Assembly: GCA_030765065.1 (NCBI GenBank)
Contig: CM060978.1
Coordinates: 113,441,692 to 113,505,691, forward strand
Source of the DNA: Deroplatys truncata
Lineage: Eukaryota > Arthropoda > Insecta > Mantodea > Mantidae
Direction of reading: 5' to 3'
Length of the DNA: 64,000 nucleotides
A program made the position numbers and the translations under genes. Below the pieces are notes generated by a model. The model did no database searches. It was not told the origin of the DNA and was given only the letters and a program-made list of their open reading frames with translations. Of this stretch, positions 37,732-50,639 are shown in pieces. The stretch's first letter is position 1. The number at the start of each line of letters is the position of its first letter.

Positions 37732-38142
37732 ATGTTATGGACATAGGCGGCGCCGTGGCCGAGCGGTTAGACCGCTCGCCTCCCATCTAGGCGGCCCGGG
37801 TTCAATCCCAGGGACCTGCATGTGGGATTTGTGGTGGACGAAGCGGCGTCTGGGCGGGTTTTCTCCGGGTTCTCCGGTTTCCCCCGCCATTCATTCCACC
37901 AAGTGCTCCATCATCACCTTTCCTTTCATCCATTTCACCAACATTTCGTTTCATCTACTTCCTTCATCCCATACCAGGCATCGGGCTGATCACCCATCCT
38001 GGATGCTCTATCTGATCCATGAGTGTCTGCTCCTCGACGGGCCTCTGACCCCAGGCACCCGCTTGTAAGTCCTGGGGGGTGTAAGTCCTACATAAGAGGA
38101 GGGTAAACAGATAATGAATGAATGAATGAATGTTATGGACAT
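37732..38142 (+). mobile_element. tRNA-derived SINE with 13-bp target duplication
   Basis: The target duplication ATGTTATGGACAT lies at 37732-37744 and 38130-38142. The element begins with a serine/leucine-tRNA-like head: GCGCCGTGGCCGAGCGGTTA is a strong box A and GGGTTCAATCCC a strong box B. It has a C-rich body and ends in (AATG)n just before the second duplication. The 114-codon frame over it is not a gene. Confidence 0.95.
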
Positions 38143-39821
38143 CTTATGAACTGATGCACCAGTTACTGTTTTGAAGCACTAGAAGGATTTTATTGGAAAG
38201 TATGGTGTTTCTTTGAAGATTCTAATATAACAATATCAGAGAAAATATTTTTGTATCTAGTTCACGTTGCCTGAAATTCAGTTTTCAGTTTATTAAAAAA
38301 AATCAAGAAAAAAAGTGTAAATATTACAGCATTAAATAATTGTACAATATTCTCCAGATCAGGTTGCCCAACTTTACAGAGAGAGGGGATGAAGGGAATT
38401 TTCCTTCTCACTCATTTCCACTCGTGTTGCCAAGGACCGAAACTTGATTGGTTTACCTTGTCAGTCTCTTCAAATATAGTGGGTGGGGTGAACTATGGAC
38501 TTTGAACCTTAGCTCTTAAGAGAAGAGGTTGTGCTTCACTGTTCCAGACAGTTACACATAATATTACTCTTATCTGATTCTTATAATGCGATAGGAGCAA
38601 GGTAAACTCCTTGAACTGCAGTTCGAATTTTCTTACGGTTTTCTCAAAAACTTATAGCTAAAAGTTTCTTGATACCTACCCTCTTCTCTTCAGTAACATG
38701 ATTAACTAGACCTAGAGTATTCCTTTTCTTGGCATCTCCATAGAATCGTTTTCCTCGCTTTGCGGATCTGAAAATGTTTCACGAATCTTCAAAACCGTAG
38801 TTAGTTTTTATTTTAACAACCCGTCTCAATTTCCACACCTTTGCAACAAAATTATTTTCAAGCCACTTACTCTACCATTTCTTTTCAAAACTTCTTTAAG
38901 TTCTTTGTAATCTTTCACCATCCAGTCTTTTCCCAGAACTCTAGTTTTCTACACTTCTATACACTTTCTCGTAACCAGTAGGATATGTGGTGGCGATTCT
39001 TCAGCAACCAAAATGCCAAAGCGTGCAGGACATGCTGATTTTATTCTGTCCACCACAACAATGAAAAACAACCTGATTGTAGTGATGGAACGCCTAACTG
39101 TGAGCTACTTAGGAAGTTGAAAATAACTGAAGCAACTTCTTCGGAAGACCTACTGCTTTCGCTTCGGTCCGTAAGTAGAACGTGGGATCTCCAGTTTCAA
39201 CGTCCACCACACAAGCAATACCGAGATATCTGCGTGAATAATAAGTAGGCATAAGATTTTCTAAGCATTAAAGCCAGGATGGAAGGAAATAAGGTAAATT
39301 TTTACTGGACTAGAAGCAGGGATGTCGCAGGTAACTACCCACCCCCATCCCCCGTGCAGTCTTGTGGCGTTTGTAGACAGCACTCGGACCGGTTTTTACC
39401 AGCCTGTCAGTGGCCCTTTGCCTCTTGTTTTGTATTCTATGTTATGATAATGGTTTGAGTGTAGATAACATGAAACTTAAGAATTCCTTTGCCTGACAAT
39501 AAGCCTCACCTATCGACAATTTTGGGAGCGTCTGAACTTCGCTGCTTATCACAGACGTTACGTTACGTTTTGTTGCTGTTAAGATTCCTCCTTCACTGTT
39601 TAGCTTGAATTTTGTTTATCTGCAATTCTACGATTAATTCCTGCTTCTTTGTTAAACTAATAGCAATACTTATTCCATGACGCAACCTCAGGCAGTACCT
39701 ACGCTTATCGGTTGCGGAGTTCCGAGCTCAAGGTTGTTAACAATTTTCTTATAAAAATTACGTTTTTACTCTTAAAATTGTCTGAAACCGAATCATTATG
39801 CACCATAAATAACTTGCTAAT
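38143..39821. other. No recognisable feature
   Basis: No coding frame over 60 codons and no repeat I can identify. Confidence 0.5.
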
Positions 39822-40145
39822 ACTTAGGTCCTTTTTTCTTGGAGGGGGGGAGCTTTATTTATGAACGCTCTTTAACTACTATGGTCCTTAGCGCCCCATT
39901 CTATTTTGGGCGTGAAAGACCGGTAATTTTGCTCAGAGGCCTCTTTATCAGGCTTGAGGTTCTTTTACGTGGCGTAAATCTACGACACGGGACCTCCGGC
40001 TTTACTTCCCTTCCGAAGAAAGCCACGCTAAGGATTTTTACGCTCGAAAAAATCCATCTACCTCCGCCCGGTTTGAACCCGCGACCTTGGGAACTAGAGG
40101 GTAGCACGGTACCACTAGTCCACGGAGGACGACACTTAGGTCCTT
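39822..40145 (-). mobile_element. tRNA-derived SINE with 12-bp target duplication
   Basis: The direct repeat ACTTAGGTCCTT lies at 39822-39833 and 40134-40145. On the minus strand the head reads GTCCTCCGTGGACTAGTGGT.. with box B 'GCGGGTTCAAACCGGGCGG'. The body has 'GAGCGTAAAAATCCTTAGCG', and the 3' part ends with 'CTCTTTATTT'-type sequence near 39850. The opposed frames here are the SINE read as protein. Confidence 0.9.
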
Positions 40146-41360
40146 GGTTTTGTTTCACAAATAATAGCATTCGCTCTCAAATTCGACAAAAACTCCCTAC
40201 TTTTCGTCTTTAGCCTGAAACTTTCCAACTTTATGGTCTCCTCCACGTTTATCTTGCACAAGCTTTCCCACGCGAATTTCTTCCTTTTCAGGGCTCAAGT
40301 GGTAATTAACAGTTTGGAAGTTGGGTTACGCACTCTTCGCTACAATCTTTGCCGTCTTGGAAACTTCACTTTCATTAAGAAAAATAAACGTTTGTCTTGT
40401 TCTTCCCTTTTGGTTTTCTTTAAACAATCTCTTTTAGCCCTATTAATATACTGACTGGAATAGCAGAGATTGGAATCGTCCCTCACGATGTTCACAGGAA
40501 AGCTGAAATTTCAACAGATCCCCCCATCTTTATCTTTATCCTGATATCTGTAAAATCCCAGAAAAAATTAAGAATTATTGTGTAAACTGTATAGGATAAG
40601 TACGAGTAAGCTGGAAAACGTAACGTGTTACTGGTACTCTTGGTCGTCTTAAAGGAGGTAGCTGCATTCTACCATATAACTAAGAACTATTAAAAATCAA
40701 TTATATAAAATGACCTGCTTCATATTCTTGATCTTGTTTCGTTTTATGTTTCATCATTTACCTTGAACCTATGTTTTCAGAATTTAGAGAACAACCAACA
40801 TCACTAATGCATGTCTAGGCATAACTGTTCAATAATGACTATTATAAACTAAACTGACAACAGTGAAATTAAAGTTGTAATTACTGTCAAGAATACCAAT
40901 CTAACGACTCATTTCTAAACACAATTTTATTCACTTATTGGACAATTTGTTATTTGAAATTTTGTGCATGTTGATTCAGGACTCAATTTTTAGGCTTAGA
41001 AATGGATAGAACGAAATTTGATTAAATTAGTGTGTAAAGAACACTTGATATTTATCCGAAACTACTCCAAACTCAATTTTGACCGGAGTTGAACAATTTA
41101 CGTGTTGATTAGTTGTCCTCATTATGATGCACACAAAGATAAAGAAAGGTCAAGAGAAGTTAATGAGAGAGGGGAAGAATCTTCGCAGTTATAGATACAG
41201 GTAGGCAATAACTATGTTTTTAGACAGCTGGCATAAAAATAGAGATTGTAACACAAGTCACTCAGACTAGATATTTAAGATTATAAACACTTAGTGGAAT
41301 AAACTTTTTGTAATACTGCATTGTTACCACGCTTGTTTCTTGCGAAGAAAATTGTATGTA
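40146..41360. other. No recognisable feature
   Basis: AT-rich, no gene signature. Confidence 0.5.
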
Positions 41361-42672
41361 CGAGGCGCATCCAGACAGTACGTTTCCCTTTTGTTTTTAA
41401 AACAAAGAAAACATAGTTACATGAAAAAGCTTTATTGGCAACAGGTATAACAATGTTTGATCTATTTTTCGACATGGTCACCACAAGAATTGAGAGCCCT
41501 GTCGTATCGTGGGATTAGCTTTTGTATTCCTGTGTCATAGAAGTCTGCTGCCTGTGAATGGAACCAGCGTGACAGTCGTCATCGGCTCTTCGTCGTTGTC
41601 AAAACGCTGACCGCAGGACAGGAATTCTTGAGGTGCGAGAAAAGATGGAAATCGCTGGGAGCAAGATCAGGACTGTATGGTGGATGATCAAACAGCTCCC
41701 AGCCGAACTCCTACAGAAAAGTGCTGTGCGCCGAGCCGTATGCGGACGAGCATTGTCATGGAGCAGCACAACACCTGCAGTAAAGCATTCCATGCCTCTT
41801 GTTTTGAATCGCACGTCGTAATTTCCGCAGTGTTTCATAGTAACGGTCAGCGTTCACTGTTTCTCCTCTGGGCAGGATGTCAATGAGCAGAATGCCCTTC
41901 CTGTTCCAGAACACAGTACACTCACTTTCTGTACCGACACAGTCTGTTTGAATTTCGTCTTGACCGGAGATCCTCTGTGACGCCAATGCATTGACTGCTG
42001 CTTGGTTTCCGGGATGTAGTGTGAAATCCACGCCTCATCGCCCGTGACGATCCTGTCGAGGAACTCGTCCCCGTTGTCATGATACCGCTGCAGAAATGTC
42101 AGTGCTACTCCTAAGTATTTCGTTTTGTACTCGGGTGTCAGGTTTTTCGGCACCCACTGGCACACTATTTCCTGAACAGCAGGTGCTTAGTGACAATTTC
42201 ATGCAACAAGTATCGCGATATCTGCGCAAAATGGCTGTCGAGCTCCATAATCGTGAGGCGACGGTTCTCCACGATGCGCCGCCGCACCAGTCAAGAAGGT
42301 CATCATTGACGAGGGACGCTCGCCCAATACGCTCTTCATCATGGACACTCTCGCACCATGGACACCAGCGACGCACCATCTGTTGCTCATGATGTTCGGC
42401 CCGTAGACCTGACAGAGCTGACGATGAATTTCAATCGGCGTTATGTTTTGTGCAGTAAGGAACTCACTTATCGAACCTCGCAGGCGGCGGGAGAACAAAT
42501 AAGAGCCGCCATTTCGCGCCACGGCTGCCGCGCTACTGGCACCAGACGGGACCTGTCCGGCCGGCATATGATTGATACGTCATAGATCTATTATACTTGC
42601 GCAATTTTCCCGGCTAAATACGTTTCTTTAAAGGAAACAAACTCGGGAAGCTTACTTTCTGGATGCGCCTCG
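41361..42672 (-). mobile_element. Complete mariner element, 1312 bp, inactivated
   Basis: Terminal inverted repeats CGAGGCGCATCCAGACAGTA (41361 on) and, from the other end, CGAGGCGCATCCAGAAAGTA, are each flanked by TA, the expected mariner target duplication. Length fits canonical mariners (~1.3 kb). The single gene on the minus strand is broken (see the transposase entry). Confidence 0.95.
41599..42567 (-). pseudogene. mariner transposase pseudogene
   Basis: Read in sense on the minus strand: a helix-turn-helix segment with 'SEFLTAQNITPIEIHRQL' (start near 42480) comes first. Then, after a frameshift near 42380, comes 'VHDEERIGRASLVNDDL', then 'WVPKNLTPEYKTKYL'. The first catalytic-Asp motif 'RIVTGDEAWISHY' has its Asp at about 42037-42039. 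Next are 'VLLHDNARPHTA' (second Asp at about 41755-41757) and, in another frame, an 'HPPYSPDLAPSDFHLF' segment around 41660-41695 (third Asp). All three Asp positions of a DD34D mariner are visible, but at least three frame changes separate them. Only remnant function, such as binding or silencing targets, is plausible. Confidence 0.9.
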
Positions 42673-42679
42673 TATATTA

Positions 42680-42935
42680 AGTGTATGTTGGCCTCTAGTT
42701 CCCGAGGTCGCGGGTTCAAACCCGGTGGAGGGAGATCGAATTTTTCGGGCGTAAAAATCCTTAGAATGGCTTCCTTCGAAGGGGAAGTAGAGTCGGTGGT
42801 TCCGTGTCATAGATTTACGGCACGTAAAAGAGCCTCAAGCCTGGTAAAGAGGCCTCTAAGCAAAATTACCGTTCTTTCACCCCAATATAGAATGAGACGC
42901 TAAGGACCACGGCAGTTAAAGAGCGTCCATAAATA
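42680..42935 (+). repeat. 5'-truncated SINE, same family as 39834-40133
   Basis: Starts within the head ('GAGGTCGCGGGTTCAAACCC') immediately after the mariner and follows the same body through 'GCGTAAAAATCCTTAGAATG' to 'AAAGAGCGTCCATAAATAAA'. Confidence 0.85.
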
Positions 42936-45900
42936 AAATTCACTTTGATTTTTTAATTTGAGGCCTTGCATCGATTAATGCAACGGCGGATTAACTGAAT
43001 GGCTCGGAATAGATTCGCCAGAACCAGAAGAAATTTTGCAAGCAGTTGAGAGGATAACGTTGGAAGTTGGTTTATTATTGCCACAGCCTTCTATATATTA
43101 TAGAATGTTATGATTGTTAAATGATTAAGTTGTCAGCACTGGTGCTATGATGGTCAAATAACCGCCATAGATCACCATAGCTAATGGCCGAATGTATATT
43201 GCTATGTCCAAAAATTTTCTGCTAAATACTTTATAATTTAATATTCAGGGCTGTCTAAAACACAGTATATGACAACACATGATAAAGTTATTTTATTTAG
43301 CTCGTGGGATTGCGACACTCGGCTTTCAGCCTCGTTCCGCACACATTCCTACTCATAAAATAACTAGGTTTAACACATGTATAATAAATAACTATTATGT
43401 GTTTATGTTATGAAACTAGAGGGAGCATTTGGTGTTTGTCATTGATGCCCACGTGGCTAACGAGACAGCTATGGCGCGAGTCAGAGTTACGTAGTAATGG
43501 TAGTATTAAGCATGACTAACACTGAACAGCTTCATGATATAACTTTGGCTTTTCCGTGCATTTAACGAGCAATTTATCTGTGTGTTTAGAATATGCATTT
43601 ATTAGGCGATTGTATTTTCTGTTAATCAGGCCATAACTGGTTTAGAAGTACCTATCAGAAGATTTCAGACAGCAGCCGGTCTATCTCGTTAGACACGGAT
43701 GTGCAGAAATGACGCTTGGATCCGACTACGAGGCCAAGTAAAGTAGCGCCCTTGAGCTTCTTTTTTTTTTCTCCTTCTTTCGTTCTTTTCCCCTCGCATT
43801 CTGTATTTTTACGTGTTTTGAGTTTTCAAAATGTGCCAAAGAAGCAATTTTTGCTGGGTTTTCTTAAAACACTTAAGAGGAATTTAAAACATAAATAGAC
43901 ATTAGTGTTAATTAGTATAACTAATAATTAGTGCCCTTAAATTGCTAACAGTAGTTTTAATTTGAAAAGCTAAAAAACAAAAATATGTTCTTAACATTTT
44001 TCCTCATATCCATCTGAATCTGAACAGGTATTTAACAATTTTATTTAATCCATGAAGTGTTTTTAATACCTATGTGATGAAATTGGTTATAACAACTGAA
44101 GATACTGTAATGAAAATTTGAGTACACAATTCTTTGCAAGTACAATGCTTAGAGTTAGTTAAAAGGTTTATATCTGTAGAATTTAAAAATTTTACATACG
44201 GGTACCCTTAACGCTACGGCACGGGAGGAGCTGAGTATTCTGCTAGTGCGGAAAAAAGGAGAGAGGAGAAGAGTGAGTGAATAAAATGAAAGGGAAAAAA
44301 TACGATTAGGAGAAGAGAAGAGGGGAGAGGAAGGAAGAGAAGAAGAGAGGAGACTAGTCAAGACCACTCATGGAACACTAACTACTTTAGATCCTCTGAA
44401 ATATCACGAAACTGAAATTTCAAAAAACTTGCGGCAGAAATATGAGCTTAACATTGAAAGGTCTGAATGAGTCAGTAATGAAGCACCTCTTTCTCTTGAA
44501 AAAGATGGGTGTATGGATCAGCCTGTTCAAAGTGAAGGTAGTGTTCACATCTGCCTGGTCGCTCGCTATTTATAATCCGACACATCTGCCCGCCGCCCTC
44601 TCCATCAACACTGTCACTCACCACTCTCTCACAAGCTTCTATAGAAATTGATTTCCATTTACTTCCCAACAGCAATTTGTCCCCGTAGAAAAAAAGGGTA
44701 ACGTCTTCTATTCGTATACTGTTCCACACACGTTATTTACTAAATCCATTTGTAGCACTAATTTTGACATGTGCAAGTAACAAAGTTGGCCAAATGAAAC
44801 TGACACTCACGTTGGTTTCCTTAATGGTTTACTGTGCCATATACATTTCACATACTAGACACCTTGTTGGTTCAGGCAGGTATCTCCGGGATACACTGAT
44901 GTAGACATGCATTGAGTGAAAAACTACAAATGCTGCTGTTAAACCTTCAACGACTTCTTGGACCTATCATCGTCAGGAACCAGCGTCCCTTGAGAGACAC
45001 CTTAGACATGGCGGCACAGGTTGAACAGTCGGACCTATAGGAAGCATTGTGGAGGAGCTCCATCGAAAACGCCGTAGAAGTCTTCGCACACTCTTGCCAA
45101 ATGTTGACATCGAAAAACACCCGTCCTCCTACAAATGCCTCATAAATAATTGTAAATATCTGCTCTAGTAACAATTGCCGTCACTGGGCGCATTTGGACG
45201 ATTCCTGACATGCCATTTCCCAATCTAATAATCTGCTTATGCACGTATCACCTGCAGATTAGCAGCTTCCTCCGAGACCAAATGGCTTCTAACGTACGGA
45301 CATATTTCTACCAAAGCGTATACCGTGCTTTATTTCGAGTAAGGAACTCCTTTACAAGTCTCATTTTCATCTTGACAACCGACACCACCTTCAAAACTAT
45401 GGAATGGGATGCCCCATAAGTGATTAACTCGAATTAGAGCCGTAGGGAGAGAGATCACTGAAATTTTTGTATTCTGAAGCCTCCTGCAGCGTGTACCTAT
45501 AATGCCTCCAGAAAATGTGGTGAAGCAGTGATAGAATGACAGCGTTTCTCGTATTCTGTGAAGTTTATTTGGTACAACATGAACTCGGATAGGTGCAGTG
45601 TAAATCTAGACCCGAAATACCCTAATCATTGTAGCGCTTTTACACAATTTGATCCCAGTTATTTTCAGGCCAAAATACTGTCTTAACTTCGGGCAGCTTC
45701 TATGCAACCACGGTATACAGACAATACTCTTCGATTGACTGGTCTGCACAATCCTAACCTCCATTCCTAGATCACCTTTGAGACGAATTGGACCGACAAG
45801 TGATGTAACGGAAGATTCCAACTTCGTTTTCCGACAGCAATGTATTTTGCAAGAAGATTGAACGCATTCCAATGTACATTCTGCATGTTGAATGCATTCC

Positions 45901-48472
45901 TGAGAGCAGGAGGTGGCTCCACGAGATTTTAAGGGCCAAATGCCATCAGACAAACGTTTTGAGGTGTTGCCCATTTGCTTTTTGGTAAATAATTTATAAT
46001 ATATACACAGTATACACAGAGTAGTCGTAAATTAATAATAGAGAGAAAGACGTGAGACTGTTACACTAGGATTTATTTTCCCTCAGCTCTCTTATGACTG
46101 AGAATGTCAGTGTTCTGTTACACAGAGCACACCAGTATCATCAGTAAATTGAACTCGCGACTATTATCAATTAATGGAATCTAAACCGGTTGCTACCAAC
46201 ATCACACGTTAAGAGGAGGAGAAAAAAAATCAGTTTATTCCCACAATCAGGAGATGAGATACATCGTTTTGTTTTATGATAAACAGTTGTTATACACACT
46301 TCCATGTTTCTTCAAGATGTGCGTACATGATTCATTTTCAACAAACCCAAACTGTATTACTTGTATTGAACACCACCCGAAATTCTTTCATATTCCTCCA
46401 AAGCCATAACGGCTTGTTACGGCTATGTTGACATTGCTCGATTGGTGTGAAAACTTTCCTACACGTGCTTCTTCACGCAATTATCCAAAGACAAGTAAAA
46501 TGTGGTATACGGATAACATAGAATACGTTTCCCTCGAATGCACCCCATTTATAAACAAAGCACATTAGCAGTATGCTGTCTTTCATGCATTAAGAAAGTT
46601 CCTTTACAACTGGCTAATATAGACTGATTTCCACAGATTAACTAGTGAGAGTGAATACGCCACCGAATGCTTTCTCCTTAAGGCAAATGTCATTATGGAT
46701 GATAGCTAGATAAAGAACGTCCTATCGCACGGAAAGACCAAAACGACTTCAACAGAAGTTAATACTACCTTAGGATCCTTATATCAATAGATGAGCACAT
46801 TTTCGCGGTCTTTGACGTTAACATTCAGATGTGTCTCGATTGTGATCTTCGTTTCTTTACTGCGGGACTTCTTTTGAACAGCCTTTAGTAATTCATTTCG
46901 TCCTTTAAATCTCTCGCTCTGCTTCTATGCGAAACACACACAGTAACCCAAGGTAGTAACTGCTAACCCTACTGCCCAGTGGTCCTACTTTCCTGAGGAC
47001 ATGTGAGTCCTTAGCCTACTCAGGGTTTGTCAATAGTTTGTTGGTCACTATCTGTCTTATAATTCAAAATGCAGTGCCCAGGTGTCAGGCAAAAATTTCA
47101 GAGCATCCTACACTGAAAACTTTGGTTCTAAATATTAATTCCCTTTGCACAGCGTTGGTACTGGTGACTTAACATCACGATGCTCTGGTATGCTACATAA
47201 GGTTATAACGATATTTATCCGAAATTGGTACAAGAACATTCCGTTGTAATTCTTGATCTCAGAGGAATGGTTGTCTTAGAACGGGAAGTCAACAACAGCC
47301 ATAAAATCTGCGTTCCTTGCCTTGGATTAACGTATTTAACATCAGCTCTGAGTCATTTCTTAGCCCACCAGCAGAAAAGATGTTATATTACAGGGAGGTA
47401 TTACAGGAGGACAACGGGAAAGACCGTTTAATGAACAAGGTGTCCCCTATTTTGGTGCAAAGTCCTACATTTCAGAATTTGGAGTCAACTTTTAAAGCAA
47501 CGGTGATGCAGTGCCCCTAGCTCTACTACTTCGACTGATCGTATGCAAAGAAAAGCCATAAGGTGCCAACAATTAATTCATAACACATGCACAAATTAAG
47601 GGAAGCTAATCTAAATAAACTCAGTGTTGTAGAACAATATAAGTTTGTATACTTAAAGGCTCCGTCTCCCAAAACCGGTATAGACACACAGTTGACGTCA
47701 TACTGTTCAGTGTTTCAAACTGCATAATATTCAAATTATCAGAAGATCATATTGCTGTATCTCAAAGAGTTATTTCCTTGTCACTTATGTGTTTGATGTT
47801 ATGGTGACTACAAAGAAAGTAAGGCATAAAAAAAATGAGTATTCTTGTCTCTACGTGAAAATTTTACTAATTTGAAAGGCAGAAGCTATTGACAGATTAG
47901 AAAATCTCTTCCAATTATCTTTTCTATTGTTAAAATCCATTATAAGAAAATATAAAACAGGAGAAACAAGATAAATCTAGATCCTTCCAGTCAAGGAGAG
48001 GCGCAAAACAGTCAAACAATTAAAACAGTCTTCACATCTCCCAGAAGCACTGGGTGCACACACAAGGTGTCAACTTTAAACAAGTGAGTACTCAGACTAC
48101 AAACAATTATTTAAACGATTCCCATTTTTATAACAGGTCACCCTTTAGAAGCCATTTATTTCTGAGGTTAACGCTTACAGTTTGCCGAGGTATATGTTAG
48201 CAAACCGAGGGAATATGAATGAGCACACTAGCATTTTCCGACGAAAGCTCCATCTATCCGGGCTTGATAGAATCAAGAAATTATGGCACAAACCAAACAT
48301 TTCAATTGCAAATCGTGATGGAAGGAATCTGGTACACTGCTTCCTTGGGAGTAGGGTATAAATGATGGTTCTGGCCCAGTTAATTTATGCATGTCTATTC
48401 ATATGCAAATGAGCTCCCCCACCTCCTCTCCCCCACCCCCCGCTGTGCCTTGGTAGTTTTACTTGCACCTGA
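42936..48472. other. No gene or repeat recognised
   Basis: Short open frames only, none with a family signature. There is a purine-rich AGGAG tract at 44270-44352, a pyrimidine tract at 43762-43790 and a small hairpin (AAGTTATTTTAT / ATAAAATAACT) near 43283-43366. Near the end (48396-48408) lies an octamer-like TATGCAAAT followed by C-rich sequence. This may already be arm sequence; the partner would lie beyond the window. Confidence 0.5.
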
Positions 48473-49030
48473 GGGTCATAAATCTTGTTGAGCACAATGG
48501 AAGCTTGACAGTTAAGTAATTAAGGCTGTCAATCAACTGTCAAAACGAACAAAGGGGTCATAAATTTAAGGTTCTGTAACAAAGGCGAGATGTTTTTCCT
48601 ACCCCTCCCACATCAGGCCACTTCTGCACCTGGTCAGTTACCCACCCCCACTTGCATTGTTTGTCGAACACGTGGCATACTCGTTCCACTAGCTTTTAAC
48701 AAAAGAACAATGCTTACCCTTCAGCTGTCAAAATGAACAAAGCCCATGATGAATTAGGGTTGTGACAAAGAGAACCTAAGCCAGTTAACAGAGAAACAAG
48801 TTCTATTGTCCCGGGGCAAGCATTCTTTAGAAAGACCATCTGGCATACTCATCCCACAACCCAATAACAAAGCCTGACCCTTTCCATTGTGTAAGAGATT
48901 CTATTGTGTGTGCCTTTCTATTGTCCTGGGCAAGACTAGTTAGAAAGACACCTGCGGCGTTCCCATCCCGCTACTCCATAACAAAGCCTGACCTTTTCCA
49001 TTGTTTGACCACCTGCTAGTTAACAAAAGA
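48473..49030. repeat. Degenerate tandem modules at the outer arm
   Basis: Two ~110-bp modules starting TTCTATTGTCC (about 48812 and 48918) share GGCAAG, 'AGAAAGAC', 'CAT(A)CCCAC/GCT', 'CCATAACAAAGCCTGACC' and 'TTTTCCATTGT'. A third, more diverged module with 'ACGTGGCATACTCGTTCCAC' precedes them, and 'CTGTCAAAAYGAACAAAG' occurs twice (48538, 48728). The mirror copy lies at 63440-64000. Confidence 0.7.
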
Positions 49031-49239
49031 ATTCGAGGGTTGCTTTATACTCGTCCTGTCCTTGTTTGTGTGAAAGAGAGAGAAACTTGTTTACCAACTC
49101 TGCGTAACGTCAGGGTCGGCCATCATGATGTTGCCTGAGGGAGTTCTCTCCGATGTTTTACGACATCCTACGAATATATCCGAGCATAGTTAACAAGCAT
49201 TCTGTTTCAGCCAACGACTCCGAAAAAGCGCCTAATATA

Positions 49240-49990
49240 CATTTCATTACGTGAATTAAACCTCTGCGTGATATCCATAGATCGGTGTTCGATTCTTACT
49301 GTAATCAAAAGTTTATTGCTAATGAGAAATTAATGATCGATATTATTATATCATTACCCTAATTAATAAAAGTGCGTTCAGAGAATTCTAGCTCGACTCT
49401 TACCAAGTGAAACTCTAATGCGTAATAACTATTAAACTATGCACCACCAGATTAAAAAATGTATTTATCAAATATAATTTAATTTTTTATACATTATTAC
49501 CCTAATTAATGAAAGACCGTTCAGAGGGACCTAGTTCGAATCTTACCCAACGAAACTCTAATGCTTAATAAATATTAAACTATGCAAGGTCAGATTAAAA
49601 TGCATTTAACAAATATAATTTAATTTTTATATATCATTACAATAATTAATAAAAGGGTGTTCAGAGGGTTCTAGATCGAATCTTACCCAGCGAATCTCTA
49701 ATGCTTAATGAATATTAAACTATGTGAGTATCGCGCGGCCAGATTAAAACGTGTTTAACGAATATAATTTAATTTTTATATATCATTACAATAATTAATA
49801 AAAGGTTGTTCAGGGGGTCCTAGATCGAATCTGCGAAATTCTAATGCTTAATAAATATTAAACTATGCACGGTCAGATTAAAACGTGTTTAACAAATATA
49901 ATTTAATTTATACAACATTACAATGTTTAACGAACTGTATTGTTAGGAACCAGAGGTCCATAGTTTGAATCTTACCCTGCGAAACGTTAT
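49240..49990 (+). repeat. ~145-bp tandem array with a tRNA T-arm-like motif
   Basis: Units contain (C)TAG(T/A)TCGAATCTTACCC followed by AAACTCTAATGC, AATATTAAACTATG, CAGATTAAAA and TATAATTTAATTTTTATA. Motif positions are near 49285, 49388, 49528, 49670, 49815 and 49962. Mirror copy at about 62480-63235. Confidence 0.85.
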
Positions 49991-50119
49991 AATAACTATT
50001 AAAATATTGAAGCAGGGGGCGGTCGGATTAAAATTGCAATTAGCAAATATAATTATTTATATTAAACCTGGTGCATACTTAGATATCCCGATGCCTAGAC
50101 AACATTCTTTCTTCTTCTC

Positions 50120-50575
50120 TCTTTTTCTTTCTATCTATCTGTTTCTTTCTCCACTTGTACACATTCAGGCGTTCGCATATACACGAGCACTTGTACACAC
50201 ATCAGCAAACATACACTGGTGCACGCATACACACACGCACATACATACACCAACACACGCACATACATACACTAGTACACACACGCATTCACGCACCTCA
50301 TGCGTATACCTACATACACCAGTGCTCTTACACTCGCACATACATATACATGGACACACACACATACATGCACACACACTCGCGTACATACATACATACA
50401 CTGTTACACTTGCACATACGCACAAGACCACACACAAACACGTGCAAGCACATATGCCTGTTCACTTACACCCAACAGCACACGACCACACACACACACA
50501 TGTGCAAGCACATATGCCTGTTCACTTACACCTAACAGCGCCAACCCACACACGCACACGCCAACTCACGAGCAT
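50120..50575. repeat. CA-rich minisatellite
   Basis: Irregular CACAYACAY repeats. Near the end, a ~65-bp module with GTGCAAGCACATATGCCTG occurs twice (about 50442 and 50507). Open frames of 90-205 codons on both strands are low-complexity Thr/His or Val/Cys translations, not genes. Mirror copy at 61898-62353. Confidence 0.9.
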
Positions 50576-50639
50576 GTCCTGAATGAAAAGAGACAAAATG
50601 ATGCAATAAAAACTAATTATAGCTCGGGATGCGACACGT

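Noticed and set aside
37742..37820. Genuine tRNA gene (Ser/Leu type)
   Set aside because: Good box A and B, but the sequence continues into a SINE body with (AATG)n tail and perfect 13-bp target duplication.
44947..45974. Possible transposase or host exon in overlapping frames
   Set aside because: No conserved motif could be matched with confidence on either strand.
49965..50582. 205-codon open frame (mirror 61891-62508), the longest in the window
   Set aside because: Mostly translation of a CA-rich minisatellite; comparably long frames exist in other registers and on the other strand. Identity between arms only reflects the inverted duplication.
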